From the NCBI GenBank assembly GCA_900074885.1, contig FJUW01000046.1:845645-909644 (forward strand): a stretch of DNA of 64,000 bases. Reading direction: 5' to 3'. The DNA is from Rhynchosporium graminicola (Eukaryota > Ascomycota > Leotiomycetes > Helotiales > Ploettnerulaceae). The stretch's first letter is position 1, and the number at the start of each line of letters is the position of its first letter. The notes beneath the pieces are model-generated. The model was not told the DNA's origin, searched no databases, and saw nothing but the letters and a program-made list of their open reading frames with translations. A program made the position numbers and the translations under genes. Positions 12,350 through 25,200 of the stretch are shown piece after piece.

Positions 12350-12704
12350 GTTATCTAAGATATCGTTCTATTTCTTTAGCGATCGGAGTCTCTCTTATAA
12401 AACTAAAAGGTTATCTACTAGTATATCGCTAGGTATTATCTAGGCCCTAATAGAGTTATCTTAGAGTATAAGTCAAGATAATATAATAGAGGATTCTCCG
12501 CTTTAAGCTATTATAACTATTTAGGCTACGTTAAGTAAAAGTAATTAGAATATAATAATCACTTAGTACGCTAAAGTAAATAAGTATAATAGAATAGTAG
12601 AATAGTCGCTAGAGGTTCGCTAGTAATAATCTAGTTAATATAAAAACTAATTACTAAGGAGAGAAGGTTCTTCCTTCCTCTCTAATTCTGAAATACAGGA
12701 GTAG
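12350..12704 (-). repeat. G2 5' leader and first 154 bp of 5' LTR (duplicated copy A)
   Basis: Positions 12350-12550 are the 5' leader and 12551-12704 the 5' LTR up to the G3 insertion; the remaining 28 bp of the LTR are at 27106-27133. The whole block is nearly identical to 30061-30447. Homology between the two starts exactly at TATAAGGTTATCT. Upstream of that point the two copies differ completely: pol here, gag there. Confidence 0.93.
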
Positions 12705-12946
12705 TGTGACGACTAGTCAGATTGGAGGTTTGGAGGTTTCCCCCTATTAGTGGAAACACTTACTGCTAAGCGAGATTACACGAGTAGAGTTTAGGGGCCC
12801 CTTTTCATATATATACTTCCCTTCTCTCTCTACTTCTTCACTCCTTAGTTATAGATTCTTAAGTGACTCTTACTACTTTATATTCATAGTAATATAAGAT
12901 CTTATTACTCAAGTAGTTTTAAGACCTTTCTAGAGTAAGCGTTATA
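12705..12946 (+). repeat. G3 5' LTR (242 bp)
   Basis: It starts TGTGACGACTAGTCAG and ends AAGCGTTATA (RIP form of AAGCGTCACA). A TATA-like CATATATATACTT followed by a CT-rich run occurs at about 12808-12835 and could be the element promoter. Confidence 0.95.
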
Positions 12947-13084
12947 TTATCTATAACTCTTTTACTTACGTCTAGGAAGATAGTAAATATCTACTTATAC
13001 TATACCTTTATACCTAGAGCTACTAAACGCAGGAGACTACGCTATATAGAGAAGGCCTATACTAAGTATAAACTTAAAGAATAG

Positions 13085-14455
13085 CACCTAAACAGAAGTA
13101 ACCTAAGTCCGATAAATCGACAACCGGTTCTCTAACTCCCTCTACTTCTACCTATTCTTCGGCGACTCGTAATACTCGCTATAATCTACCCCTCTCTATA
13201 GTAGAGAGTGCTCGCGACAACGCCTCATCCGAGTTAAGCTCTCTAACTCCTACTATAATTAACGAACTCACCGAGTTACTAAACCTCCCCGATAATACCC
13301 CTATATTAATAGTAACTATAAGTAACTCATAGGAAGACCGCGCTTACTAGTTGCAAGAGGCAGAGAGAAGACTCGCGGAGGAGAGATAATCAAATATAGA
13401 CCTATCTATAGAACTATATTAGTTACGAGACGAGTTCCGGGAACTACACTAGTTAACTACCTAGCGTTCTATTAAGTCTATATCTTTTAATAACGTTTAA
13501 TCGCGTATAACTCCGCTGCACTTAATTAAAGAAGATAATACTACTCCTACGCCTAATAATCGCTATCGAGAATAATCTACCGGAGGAATATAGTTAATAT
13601 TATATGCTACGCGTATTAAGAAGATTCCGAACCTTCTAAATAAGCTCTCTAATAGAATCGACTACTCTCTAAAACTCTAGGAAGTACAGATACGTAACGC
13701 CCTCCGGCGCTACTCTAGCTACTTCCTTAACGAAGATTACTATAAAGATTAGTTACTTAATCAAACGGAAGGAATAGCTAGAACTTACTTAGAACCCGTA
13801 TTCCTAGAAGTAGAATATAACGAGGAAGGTAATATAATCGATTCACTTAATATGATTACTTAACTTGTCTCCTTCTTATTAAACCTATACAATTAGTAAA
13901 CTATAAGAGCTAGCTATTTAGCGCTAAAGATAGAGTATAAACAGACCTTTTAGACGTTCTATTAGGAATTCCGTACGCTAGCTTACAAAGCTAGTATGAA
14001 TGATCAATCGACTCTGAAAATAGATCTATAGGAAAAGCTACTTATATAGCTTCGGAAATAGCTCTTCTAATAGTACCGAATATTAAGAATACTAGAAGAA
14101 TACGTTAAGGCTATATAAGCTGAAGATTAAGGCTAATTTATCGAAAAGACCTACTATTCCGAGTCTTCGGCTAAGGCTAGCGCGGCTCGGGAACGCCCTA
14201 TTAATACCTCCTCCTAGCGCTATATTACTAACTCTTCTTCTTATCCGCAACTAGGCCTTTCTACTCCTAAGAACACTAGTACAATTAGTAATTAAACCTC
14301 TACGAGTCGTATGCTATAGCAAGTGCGAAGCGATACTCCGCGAGCTCTATCGCTAGCGAATACTCCTTATTACTTCACGCCTACCTTATACTTACGCTCG
14401 TTATCAGCTCGACCTAATACTCCGTATCGTATTAACGCGATTAATACTAATAACA
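13085..14455 (+). pseudogene. G3 gag remnant
   Basis: A plus-strand frame with a Ser/Thr/Pro-rich N-terminus (STSTYSSATRNTRYNLPLSI), then a Glu/Arg-rich helical stretch (LQEAERRLAEER) near 13345-13390. The central Gag-like part contains GIARTYLEPVFLEVEYNEEG at about 13770-13830, and the C-terminus is Ser/Arg/Pro-rich. Stops are TAA/TAG at likely Gln or Trp codons. It is followed by G4, which inserted at 14456-14460 near the end of this frame; coding resumes at 22243. Gag would form the particle shell. Identification is by position before protease and by general Gag character, not by a strong motif. Confidence 0.75.
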
Positions 14456-14460
14456 ATATT

Positions 14461-14728
14461 TATAACGACATAAGACTCAAGGCGGTATATAAGTAAGAAT
14501 AAACAAGTAGGAAAGCTAAGAGCGATCTTATATAGTCTACTACGAAGGAAACAAAAAGATAAGGAAGGAAGAAGAAGAGAGATAGAGTATAAGGTACCTT
14601 ATATATATATGCCGGTACTAGTCCGATACTATACCGGGTCGGATACTAGTTCTGCCGGGATACCTATGAACTTGGGCCCTGTTATCTATCCTTCTTCTCA
14701 TGTGATATTCAGGTGAGCTATTATTATA
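14461..14728 (-). repeat. G4 3' LTR (268 bp)
   Basis: Nearly identical to 21970-22237. It contains a TATA-like run TTATATATATA and the palindrome-rich segment GGTACTAGTCCGATACTATA. Its internal neighbour is the polypurine tract, so this is the 3' LTR. Confidence 0.96.
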
Positions 14729-14764
14729 TTACCCCCCCCCTAAGAAGAGCTTAACTCTAAGCTC
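14729..14764 (-). promoter_or_regulatory. G4 polypurine tract and upstream stem-loop
   Basis: On the minus strand a run of ten G followed by TAA abuts the 3' LTR. Just upstream is a perfect 7-bp stem GAGCTTA / TAAGCTC with a 4-nt loop GAGT (14747-14764). The G-run is a typical plus-strand primer; the hairpin is comparable to those in G1, G2, G3, E and F. Confidence 0.8.
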
Positions 14765-14984
14765 GGAAGGTTATAGTTTATACTAGAATTAGTCTTTATT
14801 ATAACTGTTTTCGTCAATATTCGCGTAATAGGCGCTAGCTGCTCTTTAGTAGTAGTAAATTTTTTATTAGGTTCTAGCTAGTTATATCGCTATAATAGTG
14901 CTATATTAGTCGTAGCTTCTAAATCGGGCAGTAAGCGGTATTTACTTTATCTATTTACAATAGGAGTCGAGTTTAAGTAAGGCG

Positions 14985-16184
14985 TGAGGTATATAAAGGA
15001 AGGGGTTTATTAATATTAGAGCCTTTCCTTTTCAACCGCGATAACTACTTTAACTTATAAGTTTATTCTCCTTAGACTACGATATAGCTCCTAGAGTAGG
15101 TATTATTACTAACTACTATAGTAGTCTATTATAATCTTATATATTAATCGATCTAATTAACTCTTCTCTTAATATAAGTAAGTTTCCTATCTTAGTTTTA
15201 GAGATAGTCCTTAAGTATAATATAAGGGTTTTATAGATCTATAACACTAACTCCTATAGTGCTTTTACTAGTTCCTGCTAGTACTCTTTTAGTAGTATAT
15301 CGTATATATTACCTATAGTATATTCGCGCCTTCCTTAAGATAAAGTATAATAATCCTCCTATTTTAGAACTCTTATACTCGTTTAATAAGCCTAACTCTA
15401 AGCTTTATAAGTATTATTCGGTATTAAAGAGCAGTTACGAGCCTATAAGTTACTTGAACCTAAACGTAAGTATATATATTAACGCGTTATAATTACTTAA
15501 CTATATTAATATAAAGTAAGCTATTTTATCCGGGTTACTTCTTAGCAGCGAAATTAAAGACGCGGAGCTAAATCAGGGTAGTATTATAGCTACCTATAAG
15601 GCGATTAATCAGATCTATTATCTTGCGAAATCTACTACTCCTACTACTACGTTAGAGATTACTACTATATAATTAGTAAAGACTTAAGCTTTAAAGCGTT
15701 CTATAGAGAAAGTATTTAAGGAGTTAGAGTTTATTAAAGTAGTAAGTTAAGATCTTAAATCCTTAGATACTAGTACGATATTAACGTAATATAAGATCTA
15801 GATCTTTTAATAATAGATTCGGCGAAGTCTAGGTTAATAGTATAAATAGTATTAAAGTAAACGAAAGAGTTAAATAGTATTATACGGGAATTTACGAAGA
15901 AGGCTATATTTAAAGCTATAATATCTAATACTAAGGGAAAGAGGAATTTGCCTTCTAGTTTAGAGATAGCGTCAGATCTGGATACTCTCGGACTTTCTCT
16001 AAAGAAGAAACCTCGTAGGATTAGCTATTATACTTAGTCTACTACTAGAGCTACCTTAGTAGATTTAAGTAAGGAGTTAGATATAGTAGTTCCGGTTCTA
16101 GATATTCCAGAATTACTAAGAGCTCCGGAGAACTTAAGAGAGAAAGCTAGTAAAGTAAAAGTAATAAAAGAAGTAGAGTTTTAG
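14985..16184 (+). pseudogene. Antisense reading frame in G4, convergent with pol (function unknown)
   Basis: A plus-strand coding-like region opposite to G4 pol. A strong TATA-like GGTATATAAAGG lies at about 14989-15000, followed by a CT-rich CCTTTCCTTTTC (15030). From about 15505 a frame reads AILSGLLLSSEIKDAELNQG, then STTPTTTLEITTI and RSIEKVFKELEFIKVVS, with few stops. From 15873 to TAG at 16182-16184 a second frame of 103 codons has one internal stop (TKGKRNLPSSLEIASDLDTL ... ENLREKASKVKVIKEVEF). A single frameshift near 15870 would join them. It ends about 65 bp from the pol end, tail to tail. The composition is Lys/Glu/Thr/Ser-rich and helical. I do not recognise the protein. The opposite strand is also partly open, but it reads as an implausible hydrophobic mirror. 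Confidence 0.55.
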
Positions 16185-16239
16185 ATATAGCGTTATTACG
16201 AAGTATAATCAGGGGATTATCCCTAGTAATAAACTCTAA

Positions 16240-19200
16240 TACTAGTAACTATAATAGCTTATTATCCTCTAAGTAACTATAGTTATCTATTCTATCTTCT
16301 TAAGCCTTAATCTACTAATCTAGTTTACGCGGAGGTCTAGGTTTACTTAAGTTAGTAGTATAGAAGTCTCTAAGCTTATACGGAGCACCTATTAAGTCGG
16401 AAGTATTATACTAAGTTAGGTCCGGGTTATAGCCTAGCTAGCTAACTTAATACTTTAGATTACTTCTTAGGAGCTATATAGCGAGTATATCTTATAACTC
16501 TTACTCTTCTTAAGTAGCGATAACCTCCGGGGGTAGGTTTTATAACTCCTAGCTTAGTAACAAGTCGTCCGGGTCCTTAAAGAGTAATTCGGGAGCGAAT
16601 ATATTATAAATAGAAGATCCCAGGGGTAAATCTAGCTTATAAGAGTATCTGATCTTAGCTAAGACCTAGTATAGTCCTACCTAGAGACTAGATAGCTTCT
16701 TACTTAGCTAGTAATTCTTAAGGTTCCTTATAGAGAGAAATACCTTATCTCTAACTTCCTAGTCGATACTATACTATTTCGGGTTAGTTATAGCGCTTAT
16801 TCTATACTAAGTAGCTAGTATATTAGTTTTTATAACCTCGATAGCGGATTTAGTATATTTAGCTAAGGATTTAGTATCAGTATAATTAAGCTTCTCTTAT
16901 AGTATCAATCCGGTAAGTTGCTTCTAATCCTAGCTATTCCGTAGTAATATATTATATTTAAGAGTATATAGCGCTATACTAATAGAATCGTAAGGTAGGG
17001 TTACTTAGGCGCGGTCTATTATTAGTAGTAGTTCGCTCTAGTTACTCTAGTAATAATTAACGAAAAGTCTAAAGCGTTAGTTAATATACTAATTTATAAT
17101 CTCTATTTATCTATTAGTTTACTAGTAGAAGGAGGTAAAGAGCTTAACCTTAACTCTAATTATATAGTAAAACTCTTACTAGAAGGATAAGACTAGCTAA
17201 GCTCCTTAGTCGAATATAATTAACTTAAGGGTATATCCGAAACGATATATCTATTAGATAAATAACGTCGCTATCCCGCGGGTATCGATATTATAATAGT
17301 ATAGTATCGATACAGAGTCTTTCCCTAGGCGGTCGATAAATACTAATATCCTATTAAATCCTTAGTTATCAGGCGAGAAGTCCTTAAAATCTATAGTTAA
17401 GTGCTATATAAGGTAGCTAAGTACCGGTAATAAGTAGAGGAATCCTTATTATTTCGTCTATTTCGAATAAGAGTACTAGTAAAGGTAGTAATTATAAGTA
17501 TACTATTTCACGTCTAATATAAGTCCTTTCTAGTAGTAATAAGTAGAAATTATTTCGGCGGTCTTACGAGCGTTTAGATAAGTAGAGGAAACTTAATCGT
17601 AAACTTCGCTAATTAAACGAGTATATAGCGAGATATAGTATTATATATATAGATAACTATTATAAAGTAGTAAACTATTATTAATAGTATAACTATCTCC
17701 TAATATATTTCGTTCCTTAGAGAATAATTCTTAGTTAAATTAGTATAATTTATCGATTAAATCAAAAGAGTTATATATAAGTTCCGGTAGCGTATTAGTC
17801 CCTAGCGATATTAGGTATATATAACTAATTTAATCGATATAATACTTAGCTAGTTCCGTATTAATCCTAAGGTCTAAGTAATCTAGAGGTAATAAAACCC
17901 GAGATCTACTACCCTATTTCTATTATTCCTATATCCTTAGATCTTATTCCCTATAGCTAAGGATATTAGCTTTAGCGTTATCTTTACTAAGCGTATATAT
18001 AATTTGAAAGTTGAATTCGGAAAGGAATTCTATCTATCTAGCTTATTTACTAGTTAAGACCTTAGTAATTATAAAGTATTCTAAGGATCGATAGTCTATA
18101 TATATACTAGTATAGCGTTATAGAGATATAAGTTCGGGTCTCTATTTCCGGAAAGACTTAATAATAGCGTATAGCTCCTTATTATAGATCTCTTAGTTTA
18201 GTTTATATCTATTAAGAATATAGGAGTAGAATCTAATTAGATACTACTAGTTATCTTTATATAATTAGAAGATAACTCTAGCTATTATACTATCAGAAGT
18301 ATTAGTTTCTAGTTTAGTTTATAATTCAGAGTCGAAATAGTATAGTTTCTATACCGATAGTAGCTATTAATATAAATCGTTAAAGGACTTCTTATAATTA
18401 TTAGTAAAATTCTATAGTATTATAAGCCGAGTAAGCACTAAGAGAAGTTTAGCGATAAGGCCGAAATTCCGAATAAATTAATAGTAGAACCTATAGAATC
18501 CTAAGAAGGATTTCATAGCTATTACTGTTTCGGGGTACTTCTAGTTTACTAATAGTACTACCTTCTCAGGATCTAGCTCGATTCCGTTAATAGTAATAAT
18601 ATATCTAAGGTATTTAGTCCGAGTAACGTGGAATTCGCTTTTCTTAATATTTACTTAGAGTTCGGTATCTATTAAGCGTTATAATACTAATTTAATATAT
18701 TCCTTATATTCTTAGAGCGTTTCCGAGTATATAAGAATATTATCTAAGTAAGCTATATAGAAGTTATCTAAGTAGTCTAGTAGTATATTATTCATATATC
18801 GCTAGTATATACTAAGTCTATTATAGAGCCTTAAAAGTAGTACTTTATATTTATAGGATCCGAAGCGGGTTCAGAAGGTAATATACTCCTCGGATTCGGG
18901 GTCTATATAGATACGATTAAATACTACACGGATATCTAGTTTAATAAAGATTACTACTTTAGATATATAAATTAAGAGCTTATCGATCCTAGGTATTAGG
19001 TAGGAATCCTTTCGAGTAATCGTATTAAGCTTATAATAATTAATATAGAAGCGTAATCCTTTATCGGCTTTCTTAATAAATAATATAAGGGATATAAAGG
19101 GACTTTAGCTAGATTCGATAAATCCCTTATCTAGGTTCTCTATAAAGTACTTCTTAGTTACTTATAGTTCGTCTATAGATTACTAATATAAAGGCGAATA

Positions 19201-20200
19201 TATATTAAGTAATAGTTCTTTTAGAATAATTTTATAATCGTATAAGTAATATAGCGAAAGAATATTAGAATCCCGCTTAGAAAAAGCTTCCTTAAGAGTA
19301 TAGTACTATTCCGGTAGCTTTTCGGCTATAAGTCGTTTAGTATCGGGATCCTTAGGAGAATCGCTATTTAGATAATCTTATATAAAGTAGTCTATCTCGT
19401 AGATACTAATAAAGAATAATTCAGAGCTTTTATATTTCATATTAAAATAAAAAGCTATAGTACTAATTTAGTAAATCGGAACCGGTTTCTAGATCCTTAG
19501 AGGTTAAGAGGAGCACTTATAGTAAGGTTTCGGCGCAGGTACCTTTCTCGATAAATTCGGAGCGGGAAAAGGTTCGGATTCCTTAGTAATAAGCGGAAAT
19601 AGATTAAATAGTAAGAATAGTATATTAATATATTATATCGCTACTATTTAGTATAATTACTATTAGTCTAGCTAGTTTATAGCTAAGTCCCGCGCGTTAG
19701 TATCGATTTAGTGAGATCGATTAATACTAAATTTATAAGGCAGTAGAGTTATAATTATCTCCTTATCGTATCAGAGGGTAGCTAGATAGCGTTCCGGCTA
19801 TAGAAGCTTATAGTAGAGCATATCTAGCTTAACTTGAAATCGTCATATCTATTTAATACTAATAATTATATCTTATTATCCTAAATCGAGGAGAATAAAG
19901 GGGTAGTTATAAATACGCTTACTATTAATAGAAAAGTATAAACGTATAAAATAAGTAATATAAGTTCTGATAGACTATTAGAACCTACGTATTAGAATAG
20001 AATAGAGCAGTAACTCGATTTTAATACCGAGGGCCCCCGATAGTCGTCTAGTAAGAGTACGATTAATAAACATATAACTATTCGCTTCGGTATCGATTAA
20101 GCTACTTATAGAAACTCCTAGCTTATTTATACTAACTATAGTCGGGTATATGAATTACTTACCTCCTATTAGGGAGTTAAGGTCTAGATTAGAGAGATTA
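16240..20200 (-). pseudogene. G4 pol remnant (protease to chromodomain)
   Basis: Minus-strand Gypsy pol. RT lies at about 18500-19250, with DKGLRFYINYYKLN at about 19020-19065. RNase H lies near 18100-18400 and starts with a degraded E-T-D-A-S block. Integrase lies at about 16900-17900. A C-terminal chromodomain at about 16250-16480 reads LGYNPDLT-x-YNTSDLIGAP then KLRDFYTTNLSKPRPPRKLD, which marks the element as a chromovirus; that domain would target integration to modified histones. The protease lies toward 19900-20150. Stops are RIP-type. The polyprotein is non-functional. Confidence 0.87.
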
Positions 20201-20299
20201 TATCTACATAGACCTAAGAAAGAGTTTTTACTTAGGCCTTATCGTTTCCCTCTAGTATTAGTCCAGATTCGGAGGGTATATCTTCTACTACTTCCTTAG

Positions 20300-21560
20300 T
20301 TACTTAATCTTCTTTCGGAAATTCGTCGATTAATTAAACCTTAGGCGGGTTAGAGTAGTCTAGCTTAATATAACCGAGCTATCTATAACTATAATACCTA
20401 AGGGGTTCTCCGGTCGAGGTAATAAGGCGTTTTAGCGCGGAGGGAGTACTAGATTATACTAAGGTAGAGGTACGTATATATAGTATAAGAGTAGTTTATC
20501 GAGGGGCTAAGCTTAGGGACTAGTAAGGAGTAGAACTAATAGAGGTTATAGTAATAATAGTAAGCTTATAGTACTATACTAAGGTAATAGCTTTCTCGGG
20601 ATAAGTATATTCTAAGTTATAGCGATATTTAATATTAAAAGAAAGTAAAGATCTAACTATAGAAGCGTAATCCTTATTCTATATTAGTTTAATAATAAGA
20701 GTTAAAGCGTATAAGAATAATATAATCTTATCCTATATATAGAAGAACTACTCTTTCCTTTTAACTTTACCTTAGATAGTAGCGCTTTAAAATCGACTAC
20801 GAAACTCGGCGAAAGTCTCGCGTATATAGCTAAGTTATTATATTTCTAAGTAATAGAAAGCGTTATAGTAATCGTCTTCTTCTAAACTAGTAAGGAAGTT
20901 CTCTTCTAGTAAGGAGATCATTTCCTCGCTAGTCTTAAACTCGTTAGTAAAGTACTAAGGCGTAAGATACTCCTTAGCTAATCTAGTAACTAATCCCTAT
21001 ACGAGAACGCGCCGGGAGAAGTCCGTAGAGTAATAGTTAGCGTTTATAACTAGCTAGTCTCGTATCGATACTCTCTATTAGAGGAAAGTAAAGTCCGACC
21101 TATTATCTAAGAGTAAGATCTTCTTAGTAAGATAAGACTTCCTAAGGCGTGACTTTACTGATTCGGCGCCGGGGGAGGGAGATAGTTTATTAGGAATAAT
21201 ATCCTCTCTCTCGGTGCTATATATCAGAATAAAGTTTATTAGCTTATTAAACTCCGCTATACGTAGAGATTATAGTATTAGTTCTAGTAGGAGAGTCGAA
21301 GATAAGCGAGAGACCCCTATAAGGAACTTATCTTATACGGAGATTAGTTTATCTATAGTATCTTCTAGAGAGTTATTCTTCTCCTCCTAGTCTACTAATC
21401 GTTATAAGAGGGAATAGATCAGGTTCGAGTCACCTACGGTAATAAGAGTACTTAGCGGTTATACTCCTAGTGAATTTCGCTTTTATTTTCCTTTCTCTCT
21501 TAGTTAGTACTTCCTTAATAAGGTATTAACGTTCTCTAGAGCAGGAGATATTTAGGGTAA
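20300..21560 (-). pseudogene. G4 gag remnant with degenerate zinc knuckle
   Basis: Minus-strand frame upstream of protease. A damaged CCHC knuckle sits at about 20365-20405, reading RYYSYR-x-LGYI in place of a C-x2-C-x4-H pattern. The rest is Ser/Leu/Glu-rich and frequently interrupted by TAG/TAA. It is assigned by its position between 5' LTR and protease. Confidence 0.65.
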
Positions 21561-21969
21561 GGAAGGGTATAATAGATTAGGTTTAGAGGTAGAGCGGGAG
21601 GGGTCGCGTCAGGTCCCCCTAGAACTAGAAGAGTCTCTAGTTTATTAGTTAGGAGCTATTCTAATAGCTTAAAAAGGAGTATATTAGGGCTATTTCAGCG
21701 GCGATACGTAGAGGTTAAAGTTCTAAGGTATTTATTATACCTTCTTTAAAATCTATCTATAATTCCTTTATACTAAGGGAGTTATTAAAAGAGCGTTAGC
21801 GAAAACCTTCTCTATTATACTATTTATAATAAGCTAAATTAAACCCTGATTTATAGTTATCCGAGAGATCTTTAGTATCTTAGCTATATATAAGTAGTTA
21901 TCGAATAACTAACTTAGTAATAAGATATTATAGCAGGCTATCTCTAGCTATCTTGATCTTTTTATTTAA

Positions 21970-22237
21970 TATAACGATATAAGACTTAAGGCGGTATATA
22001 AGTAAGAATAAACAAGTAGGAAAGCTAAGAGCGATCTTATATAGTCTACTACGAAAGAAATAAAAAGATAAGGAAGGAAGAAGAAGAGAGATAGAGTGCA
22101 AGGTACCTTATATATATATACCGGTACTAGTCCGATACTATACCGGGTCGGATACTAGTTCTGCCGGGATACCTATGAACTTGGGCCCTATTATCTATCC
22201 TTCTTCTCATATGATATTCAGGTGAGCTGTCGTCATA
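21970..22237 (-). repeat. G4 5' LTR (268 bp)
   Basis: Same length as the left LTR and nearly identical to it. It ends GTCGTCATA at 22237 and is followed by the target duplication ATATT. Confidence 0.96.
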
Positions 22238-22242
22238 ATATT

Positions 22243-25200
22243 AATAGTAAGTCAGAAGATAATAATAACGAAGATATATACGACGACCCTTAGGAGTATA
22301 TTAAACTTCCGCTAGCAAAAGACCACGCCTAAGGAAAAACTCCTTCCTAGGTAGTATACGAGATATTCGATATCTTAACCTTACGAAGCTTCTTAGTAGT
22401 TAATTATTTATTACACGTGCTACTCTTACTAAGAATAGACTTTTATATAAGCTACTCGCACTTCTTGATTCTAGAGCTAATAGATATTATTTTATTAATC
22501 GTTCTTTTCTTAAATCTCTTTCCTTCTTTCTAAAACTTTTAATTTACTCTCTACTAAACGTAATCCCTATTAAAGGTTTTAATAGTATTAATAGTAGTAT
22601 AATTAGTTACTATATAATACTTAACTTAATAGTAGATCGCCTCGTTCAGGCATTTACTCCCTTTCTTATTACTACTTTCGGAAACTATAGTATTATACTC
22701 AGAAGGACTTAGCTTTCGGAATATTAAGTACTCTTAGATACCTCTAAATAATAGATTATTTAGCTACTATATACTCCTCCTAGTAACGTTTATAGCTCTC
22801 CGATCGAAATCAAGGACTTACGTAAACACTATACCTACTAGCGCTATTAACACGACGCTAACGAACGAAACAGACGCTTTAATTAGTTCTGGGAAGCGTA
22901 CGAGGTATAGCGAAACGCAGCTAGCTCTCCTATTAATATTCAAGTAATTACTAACTCTATATCTATTATTAAACAACTACTACTAAACGCTCGGAAACGC
23001 ACTTCTAGGGAGACTTATAGCTATAAAAATATCTAAAACTCTCCGCTAGAGAGTATTCTATAGTCAACTAACCCTCTGCTATTACCGCTACTTAATTAAG
23101 ACTATTTCTCCGGCGTTTATACTACTTATTATAGATACGCTAAGCCTAAGTGTTTATTATCTGAAGAATAAGAAGAGAGTAGTAAAGAGAAGCTTTTATA
23201 CGCTAGAGCTACTGATATACGTCCGAAGTATATACGATTTAGTAACGTTATTACTTATATCCCGCGTGAATCTCTAATTTAACTCTAACTAGAAGTCTTT
23301 ACGTTAAAGACCTACGTATAAGATTATACTTATATAATTCATACTATAGATCAATAGTTATTAGGAATACTATCTCGCGAGATAACAGAAGCTACTCTAG
23401 GTATAAATATAGCTATTACGCTATTTCGGAAGCGCTAATAGCAATAAAGACTACCTCCTCGTGCGCTTAGACCTCTCTAAGAGCTTCTTATGCTAGAGAT
23501 TTATATAATTAGCAGCCTAGCTTTCCATCTCTTATATAAACGCTAGAAGTCTTCTAACGATAAGATCTTCTCTATTACTCTCCACGAGATAGATAAGCTT
23601 CTTAATAACCGAATCGCAGATTAGTAACGTAATACTACTATTATATTATTAACTATCGACTTTACGGAACACTATAAAACCGCCTAGTAATTTGCTATTA
23701 GCTTAAGCGAATTAGATTCAGAACTACGGATTCCTTACGAGTATAACTAGTAGGTATATATCTTTTCTAAGGAAGCTAGCGACGTTCTCCCTCCTTATTG
23801 TTCATGCGATCACCGAATTGAGCTCGAGGAAGGGGCCGAGAAGAGCCTCAAATACTCCCCCTTATATAAGATATCAGCTAAGGAACTTGAAGTAGTGAAA
23901 GCGTATATTACTAATAACTTAGCTAAAGGTTTTATTGAACTTTCTTAAGTACTATACGCTATACTTATTCTTTTCGTTAAGAAAGCTAATAGAAGTCTAT
24001 AGTTCTATATAGACTTTCGTATACTTAATAACCTCACGAGGAAGGATTAATACCTACTGCTATTAATTGACGAAACGCTAGCTAGAATCTCTACTGCTAA
24101 GATCTTTACTAAACTAGATATTCGCTAAGCTTTCTACCGAATTCGAATAGATCTAGCCTCTGAAGAGTATACGACCTTCCGGACCTGCTATAGAGCGTAT
24201 AAATGTAAGGTACTACTATTCGGTCTAACTAATAGCCCTGCGATATACTAGTAGTATATGAATAATATCTTATTCGACTACCTAGACGACTTCTATATAG
24301 TATATTTGGATGATATTCTGATCTACTCTAACGACCTACTATAGTATTAATTATACGTATATAAGGTACTATAACAATTACAAGACACTAGATTATAAGC
24401 TAACCTTAAGAAGTATGAATTTAACGTTACTTATACTAAATACGTTAGATTTATTATCTCTACTTCTGGAATCGAGGTAGACCCTGAAAAGGTTAATATT
24501 ATACGATCTTAGAACTACTTAACTATAGTTAAGAGCGTATAATCGTTCTTAGGTTTTTATAACTTCTACTAGCGATTTATTAAAGACTACGGAATAATCG
24601 CGAAACCTCTTATATAACTCACTAAAAATAACATGTTATTTCGGTTCGCTAGAGAGTATAAAGATACCTTTGATTACCTAAAGCACGCTCTTACTTCGGT
24701 ACTACTCCTCTACTACTATTAGTAAGATCTACCTTATATAATCGAAATAGACGCTAGTGACGGAGTAATAGCAGGTATGCTATCGTAATAGCACGATAAA
24801 GACTAGTTCCTAGTAGCTTACTTCTCTAAGACTATACTACTAGCTGAGCTTAATTACGCTATCTACGATAAGGAGATACTTGTAATTATACGATCTTTTA
24901 GTAACTAGAGATCTGAACTTATAGGCGTACTATATCAGATCCGCGTTATTACTAACTATAAAGCTCTTAAGTACTTTATAACCTCTAAGTAGTTAAACGT
25001 ATGATAAGTACGATAGGTAGAGCTACTCGCAGATTATAACTTTATAATTACCTATTGACCTAGGAAGTATAATCTACTCGCTGACGCTCTCTCTCGCAGA
25101 ATAGATAAATTAGATAATTAAAATAACGCTAAAAAAGCTTAATATTTATAATAACTACTAAATGAAGAATAAATCGATCTAGTACTACTTACGAGTAACC

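Larger units (their letters stand above)
14461..22237 (-). mobile_element. G4: Ty3/Gypsy chromovirus, minus strand, nested in G3
   Basis: Two 268-bp LTRs (14461-14728 and 21970-22237) with termini TATAACGACA...TGTCGTCATA flank a 7.2-kb interior; the target duplication is ATATT (14456-14460 and 22238-22242). Reading on the minus strand: 5' LTR on the right, gag, protease, RT, RNase H, integrase, chromodomain, then an antisense frame, polypurine tract and 3' LTR on the left. The last about 85 bp of the LTR in element orientation are shared with small element E at 42644-44001, whose remaining LTR sequence is different. Confidence 0.96.

Noticed and set aside
14989..15000. TATA-like box as promoter of a host gene
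   Set aside because: It lies between the LTRs of G4 and no host coding sequence follows; it is kept only as part of the antisense-gene hypothesis.
15505..15870. Mirror frame on the minus strand opposite the G4 antisense ORF
   Set aside because: It is partly open only because codon phase is shared; it reads as a hydrophobic Val/Leu/Ser-rich chain unlike pol, which ends with a chromodomain at about 16250.
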